The notes beneath the pieces were generated by a model. It did not search any database, was not told the DNA's origin, and saw nothing but the letters and a program-made list of their open reading frames with translations. A stretch of DNA of 64,000 nt from Trema orientale. Taxonomy: Eukaryota > Streptophyta > Magnoliopsida > Rosales > Cannabaceae. This document shows positions 58,856 through 64,000 of the stretch, piece by piece (the first letter of the stretch is position 1; each line of letters opens with the position of its first letter). The position numbers were made by a program, and so were the translations under genes. The DNA is taken from positions 569,890 to 633,889 of the forward strand of contig JXTC01000163.1 of the NCBI GenBank assembly GCA_002914845.1, read 5' to 3'.

Positions 58856-61344
58856 TGTAAGAACCTATATTTTAGTAAGGGTTAAACGATCTTTTGACAA
58901 TTTTCAAATTAAATAATGGAAGAAAATTTTGAAATTTAAATTTGGATTTAGTTGAAAGAAATCTTGAAACCGGGGACTAAAGCACAAATTAGAAGGACAA
59001 AATTGAAACAAAACTGAGAAAGTAGGGGGCCAAAGTGTAATTTTAAAAAATTGCACTGCCCGCTTGACTAGGGCCACATGGCCCACCTCGTTTCCTCACT
59101 TTCCTTATCTGTCCTCTCTCTCCTCTCTCTTGTGCTCTCTCTCTCTCTCTCTATCGTCGACGTAGTATAGCTGCCGCGCGGCCACTCCTCCTCCGACGGG
59201 CCTTCGACACGACCCAATTGACACCGAAGAACCGCCATCCTCTAAAAGCTCCGTGGCGGACTCGAGCGCCACCGGAGCTGTGGATCGCTATCAGTAATAG
59301 AAAAACTTTTGAGGACAAAAGTTGACGCCGGCAAAAATTTCGGCCACTTCAGCTCATAAAATTGGTGTTTTTTTACTCCTCTCGACACGAGGATTGACGT
59401 GGTAAATATTTCACGACTTGACTTTGCTCTATTTGAAATTTGATACATTGAGTAGATGGGGGTTATCTTTTATATAGTCAAGTTTTAATTCGACTATCAG
59501 ATTGTCAAATAAATCTCATTTTTAGAATGTACTTATGAAATATGAAAAATGACATATATATTGACCGTTGTTGCTGGCCGAAAAGGAAGTCGAAATTTGA
59601 TGGGCTCTGATTTCTCCTTGTTTTGCATGCCACAGGTCAAGTTTCAGTCCGAACCCAAATTCGATGAGTTATATACTTTACTTAGCTATTTTAGATGCTA
59701 GGAATTTAGTGGTGATATATGTTTTTCAATTTGAGGCTCTGTTGGAAAATCAATCTTTCAAAGCAAGCGATTAAGGGTATAAAAACGCTTTCTGATTTTC
59801 TAATCGATCACCAAGATGACCCCACACGTGCTCAACGGTGCTGTATTGCACTATTAATGAGGTAGGGGATCCAATTACCTTGTTTTCGATTGTTTTGAAA
59901 TAAAATTTTATTATGTTACAAAATTGGATTTTTGTGGATTTTATCGAATTGAATTATTTTGAACAATTGTAAGATATTGTGGACTGCGATACTGTAAGAT
60001 ATTGTGGACTACTCTGGATAATTTTATATGTGATTTTGTGTAGATTTGATTTTTGGGTTTGGATAAAATACTGGCATTATCCTGCTAAATTTTCGAGAAC
60101 ACAAAATAGGTTTCAATTGAAAATCAAAGCACACCTAAAGTGTTTAATCACTATATAGTTACATTTTTTTTTTTTTTTTTGAATTCTCATATCACACATA
60201 TCATAGGATCACATATGAGGCTTATCTTATGCATCGAGGTATTTAATGGGCGGCTAGTATACCCTACCTCGGTGAAAGCCTGTAAACCTGTGCGGAGTTT
60301 CTTTTTCTGATTATCTCAACTCAGTAAGTATAGGTGTTCAATACACCTCCAGTTCAGTAGGATTAAACATATAGTTGTCTCTCCAGTTTGTTGGGGTAGG
60401 TATCAGGTAGAGAGCACTCAATACACGTAATAAGATTTACTCTGGTTTCATGATGAGAGGATGAAAGCTCATGGGTTGGGTTGATTTACATTATATACAC
60501 TATGGTTTTTTTTTTTTTTTACTATGGCTTTTCATTGCCGTTTTCACTATGGATTCCTATGTGGTTTTGTACTATGAACTTGGAGTTGGTGGTTAAATCT
60601 GATTTTGAGCATGGTTTATTTATGGCTTTGATCATAGTACCATAAAATGTCTATATTGCTCCACGTTTATAAATTGCTTTCCAAAATGGCTAACCATGCA
60701 GTATCTTCAAAACAAAATTATTTTTCCAAAAAGGTAATTGGGTCATCTATTAGGAATTTTATACTCACTCCCTTCTTGCTTCTTTTTCAGATATTTATCT
60801 ATTTGAGGTAGTTGTCCTGATGGCTAGACAAGCTGCTTGACTTGTGCTTGTGGTCCTATTCCTATTCCCTAATTGGTGTTCATATCCTATTAAAGTTTCT
60901 TTTTATGTCTAATTATTTAGCCAAACTTAGTGTACCTACCAAGTGGCTGTAAGAGGGTGATTTTATTATTATTTAAATTCTTAATGTATAAATGGGATAT
61001 TATAGCTCCATAGGCATATATCTTCAAAATTATAAATACTTAGAATTATGGTTTATTTATTGTAAACTATTTGAAACATACGAACTCATAAATAAAGTAA
61101 TGTTTTATCTAGCTAAGTTTTTATCCAAAATAACTAGATTTCTCTTAAACTTTAAGAGATTTTTTTCCTTGGATAAATAAATCTAACGAGAGATTTCCTT
61201 TGGTATCGAAATTGTAATAATTTGAGGACTAAAATATAAAAATCTAAGTACTTGGTTTGTTCCGAATTTTGCAAATTCACTATTATTTATATTTTTATTA
61301 AAAATTACTAAAAGTCGCGACTTTGGATTTCCAGTCGTGACACA
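58856..61344 (+). repeat. solo LTR related to the Tekay LTRs
   Basis: A 2489-bp block starting TGTAAGAACC and ending CGTGACACA, flanked by a perfect 5-bp duplication TGAGT (58851-58855 and 61345-61349). Its layout follows the Tekay LTRs: opening 'agtaagggtta...cttttgaca', a CT-rich tract (59100-59155), a GC-rich stretch, 'tgcatgccacaggtc' and a final gtcgtgaca. Sequence identity to them is low, so it is another family. One LTR with intact target duplication means the rest was lost by LTR-LTR recombination. Confidence 0.85.
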
Positions 61345-62344
61345 TGAGTTGTTTCTCCTATATCATTTTAGTAAAATTATAGGAATAATTAGAAGTTTTA
61401 TATTTGAAAAGAGAATCTCATATATTAAGGATGAGATACGGTAATTTCTTATTAGATCGCTATTTGTTAAGAATCTGATTTTTATATATATTTGGCTCCT
61501 CATCTAAATGAAAATATACCAAATTATTTTGAAATAAGATTCTTTAATTTATCATGTTATCAGAGTAGGATCCTTGGAGGTTTATGATCTTTGTTACACT
61601 TGAAGCTACTGTTGCAACAGTAGCAGTAGAAACCGAAAACGATGGCAAGACCAACCGATTTGGTAGGATAAGAATAGTAGAATGATAATTCTACGATTGC
61701 TATCCTCGAAGATCTTACGACAAGAATGATTCAGGCTTTGAATTAATCACTTGAAGCAAAAAACAAAAAAAAAAAAGAAACTTTAAAAAGTCGTGGAAAA
61801 ATGTGAAGAGATTTTAAGTCTAGAATTATAAGCTAATCATTGAACAAGCCAATGTTAAATCATTTACCACAATGGTATATATGTTTTATTAGTTCTCTTC
61901 TAATTTAGAGTTTGATTGATCATTTTCTAACAAATAAAATGTTTGAATTTGTATTTTAATGGACAAAATTTCTACACAGAAGATGATATCAATGGACTCC
62001 TTGTAGAGTGGGTTGAAAAACTAATGCAATTTCTCATTTGAGATTCCTAGATTTTGTTCATTTAAACTATGTAGTTTTTTATGATCATGTTAGTTTGGCT
62101 TAGAAAACTAATGCATATACTTAGTTTATAGACTATATGGATATGATCATGATCAAGTTATTATGCTAAGTAGTTCTACTATATTGATTTACTCATCATC
62201 TATTTACTTTTATATTATAGACTATGATTATATTATTAAGTTTGTAATTTTTATTTAATGTTAGTATGTAAATTTATATTTATATTTTATTTTATTTAAA
62301 ATATTTAGTGTATGTAATGAATTTGGATTATATTTACAAAATTT
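61345..62344. other. intergenic, probably partly interior of a CACTA-like element
   Basis: AT-rich with no gene. The right part probably belongs to the CACTA-like element whose end lies at 62638, but no left terminus was found. Confidence 0.4.
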
Positions 62345-62638
62345 CAGGGGTATAGACAAATATATTAAAAACATCTCCTGAAAATATATACCATGTCTGT
62401 ATCACGGCGCTTATGGAGTATCTTAATAAAATAACATCCATCAGGATGCTAAGGCACCCTTTGAGCGCCTTGGTATCTAGGAGCTACCGAGGTATCTATA
62501 AGGCTGCAACAGTGCCTAATATGCACCGTAGTAGATCTTCCATGGTGCCTTATAAGCGCTTTGATAGCTGAGGCCTATTACGGCCCGGAACCAAGGCGCT
62601 TTTGGGAGTAACTTGAAAGGTCTATTTTTGTTGTGGTG
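62345..62638. mobile_element. right end of a CACTA-like element
   Basis: Dense subterminal wording (cacggcgctta, aaggcgcttttggg, gcgccttggta) and the terminal tctatttttgttgtggtg, whose complement is CACCACAACAAAAATAGA. This matches the vocabulary of the element at 39734-42011, so both belong to related families. The left end is not seen. Confidence 0.75.
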
Positions 62639-62734
62639 CATTCTTATTTCTATTCCAATTCTATTTAATTATGATTCTCATTACCACTCCTATTTCATTC
62701 TACTAAACTAAACATGATCTCAATTCTCAGCTAA

Positions 62735-62965
62735 AATCTGGATTATTCGATCTGATAATGGAGGAAAGTATGCAAATCAATATTTCCAGGAATACTTTCA
62801 AAGAAACAATTGTTTCCATGAAACTTCATGTAGTCAAACTCTGCAACAAAATTGAGCAGCCGAACGACAAACCAGACACATTTTAGAAATTGGACGTGCA
62901 TTATTAATTGGGATGATGCAGTTGTCACTGCTGTCTACTTACTGAACCACTCTCTAAGGTTTCGG
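62735..62965 (+). pseudogene. copia integrase scrap (fossil)
   Basis: The plus strand reads IRSDNGGKYANQYFQEYF and, further on, HILEIGRALLI and AVVTAVYLLNHSL, the middle of a copia integrase core. Nothing else of the element is present and it is broken in more than one place. It is a third copia family in the window. Confidence 0.8.
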
Positions 62966-63410
62966 TGTTCATATTATTTATATTATTTGTCAACAAAAAG
63001 GATCATTAAACCAGATTTAAATAGGACTGCACAAGTTATCTTCCTTTGATTTCAATTACTTTATTCCCTACTTAATGATATATGATAAGATTTTTCATCT
63101 TTTTCTTATATAAGTATACTGATATATATCTTATCAATAAATAGATACACCCAAATGTATACATACAATTTTGAGATGAAAATCATTAGTACTTAGTCCC
63201 TTTTTACTTTTCTTGTCCCCTTACATATATGTAGAGTGCAATAAACCACACATGACAGATATGCGTATATTTTTGGCATTTCAATGAGCATTAAGGGTGT
63301 TTAAGATTAGATTGGAAAAAAGGTGTCCACATAGTTTGACTCAGATTGTTTGACACATGAAAATATTGTACTACACATGTGAATATTTTACTAGATTATA
63401 AAGTATCACT
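62966..63410. other. intergenic, no gene seen
   Basis: AT-rich; no gene, RNA or transposon end recognised. Confidence 0.5.
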
Positions 63411-64000
63411 ATCACGACCCAAAATCCGGGTCAGCGGCGGAAGGAGAATTTCACTACAGTGGGAAATTCCTTGATTTATTTTAAAAGGTCTTACAAGTTT
63501 CAATTTTAAAAATAGTTCATTTAAATAAAATATTTGAAATTTCATCCGGTGATTCGTATACACCATTAAACATAGATCGAATAGCAATTGAAAAAAAAAA
63601 AACATAAGTCAGAAGTTTATGGACTCTACATCGACAGTGGCATATATGGCACCATACTATAAACTCATGATGCTAACACGTTGCTCATGTATAATTCTAT
63701 GACATGTGCAATATAGAATTGAAGTGTGAAAACTATTGTGCTCTAGTTTTTTAATAAAACAAGCATATAAAGTTTTATAGAAAAACGGGCAGTATAACGG
63801 CCCTATTCGTGATATACCTAAAAATAACATGTACTCAAAAAAGTCCCAGAGCAATACAATATATATATTATATAATCAAATTCCATCATAGATATTCAAA
63901 TAGTTCTAAAATCATATTTGTCATCATATGTCGCAGAAAATAAGTTTTATTCAAAAATAATATAAAATAGAGGTAACTGAATCCCTACCTCACTAGAATA
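63411..64000 (-). repeat. Tekay-like LTR, minus orientation, cut by the window edge
   Basis: Starts tatcacgacccaaaatccggg, the inverse of the LTR end ...cccgggatttgggtcgtgaca seen at 56137-56156. It also carries acgggcagtataacggcc (complement of the 'ggccgttatactgcccg' wording found in the Tekay LTRs at about 55210) and, at the edge, 'aggtaactgaatccctacctcac'. The rest lies beyond the window. Confidence 0.75.

Overview
The window looks like intergenic, repeat-rich nuclear DNA from a flowering plant, most likely a eudicot; I cannot name the species. The evidence is the set of plant lineages present: Athila and Tekay/Del Ty3-gypsy elements, plant Ty1/copia, CACTA, Mutator- and hAT-type MITEs and a tRNA-derived SINE. 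There is also one plant-type organic cation/carnitine transporter gene. The DNA is AT-rich, with two N-filled assembly gaps (12629-12814 and 35202-35917). I recognise only one intact host protein-coding gene in 64 kb.

Layout. 1-4690: 3' part of a broken Athila element ending in its LTR. 4691-10391: no gene; three or four small inverted-repeat transposons, a three-copy tandem repeat with a unit of about 200 bp, and simple repeats. 10392-20097: a structurally complete but decayed Ty1/copia element on the minus strand, with two long LTRs, tRNA-Met primer site, gag, pol and a 5-bp target duplication. 20103-28425: nested Athila remains in both orientations, one LTR of which carries a Mutator-like insertion with a 10-bp target duplication. 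28425-33660: a dispersed non-coding unit (copy A), a copia remnant on the minus strand and an LTR-like stretch. 33669-34927: a large inverted-repeat element with arms of about 500 bp. 36299-37724: an LTR-like block. 37930-39123: three TIR elements. 39305-43020: copy B of the dispersed unit, split by a CACTA-like element that contains a 60-bp tandem array, followed by a copia integrase remnant.

43411-44994 (minus) is the transporter gene. A 184-bp MITE lies about 150 bp beyond its stop codon and a TATA box about 67 bp before its start codon. A SINE with an 18-bp target duplication sits about 1 kb upstream. 46562-56156 is a Tekay-type chromovirus with two 2398-bp LTRs and decayed coding regions. 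57179-57863 is a GC-rich TIR element whose right edge was later tandemly duplicated. 58856-61344 is a solo LTR distantly related to the Tekay LTRs, with a 5-bp target duplication. The end of the window has a CACTA terminus, a copia integrase scrap and the start of another Tekay-like LTR in inverse orientation.

There is no operon-like or pathway-like gene cooperation here. The story is a single transporter gene embedded in successive layers of transposons. I did not find a convincing undescribed biological system. The most unusual structures are the 33.7-34.9 kb inverted repeat, the CACTA element with its alternating 60-bp array, and the MITE family whose copy lies in the 3' flank of the transporter.
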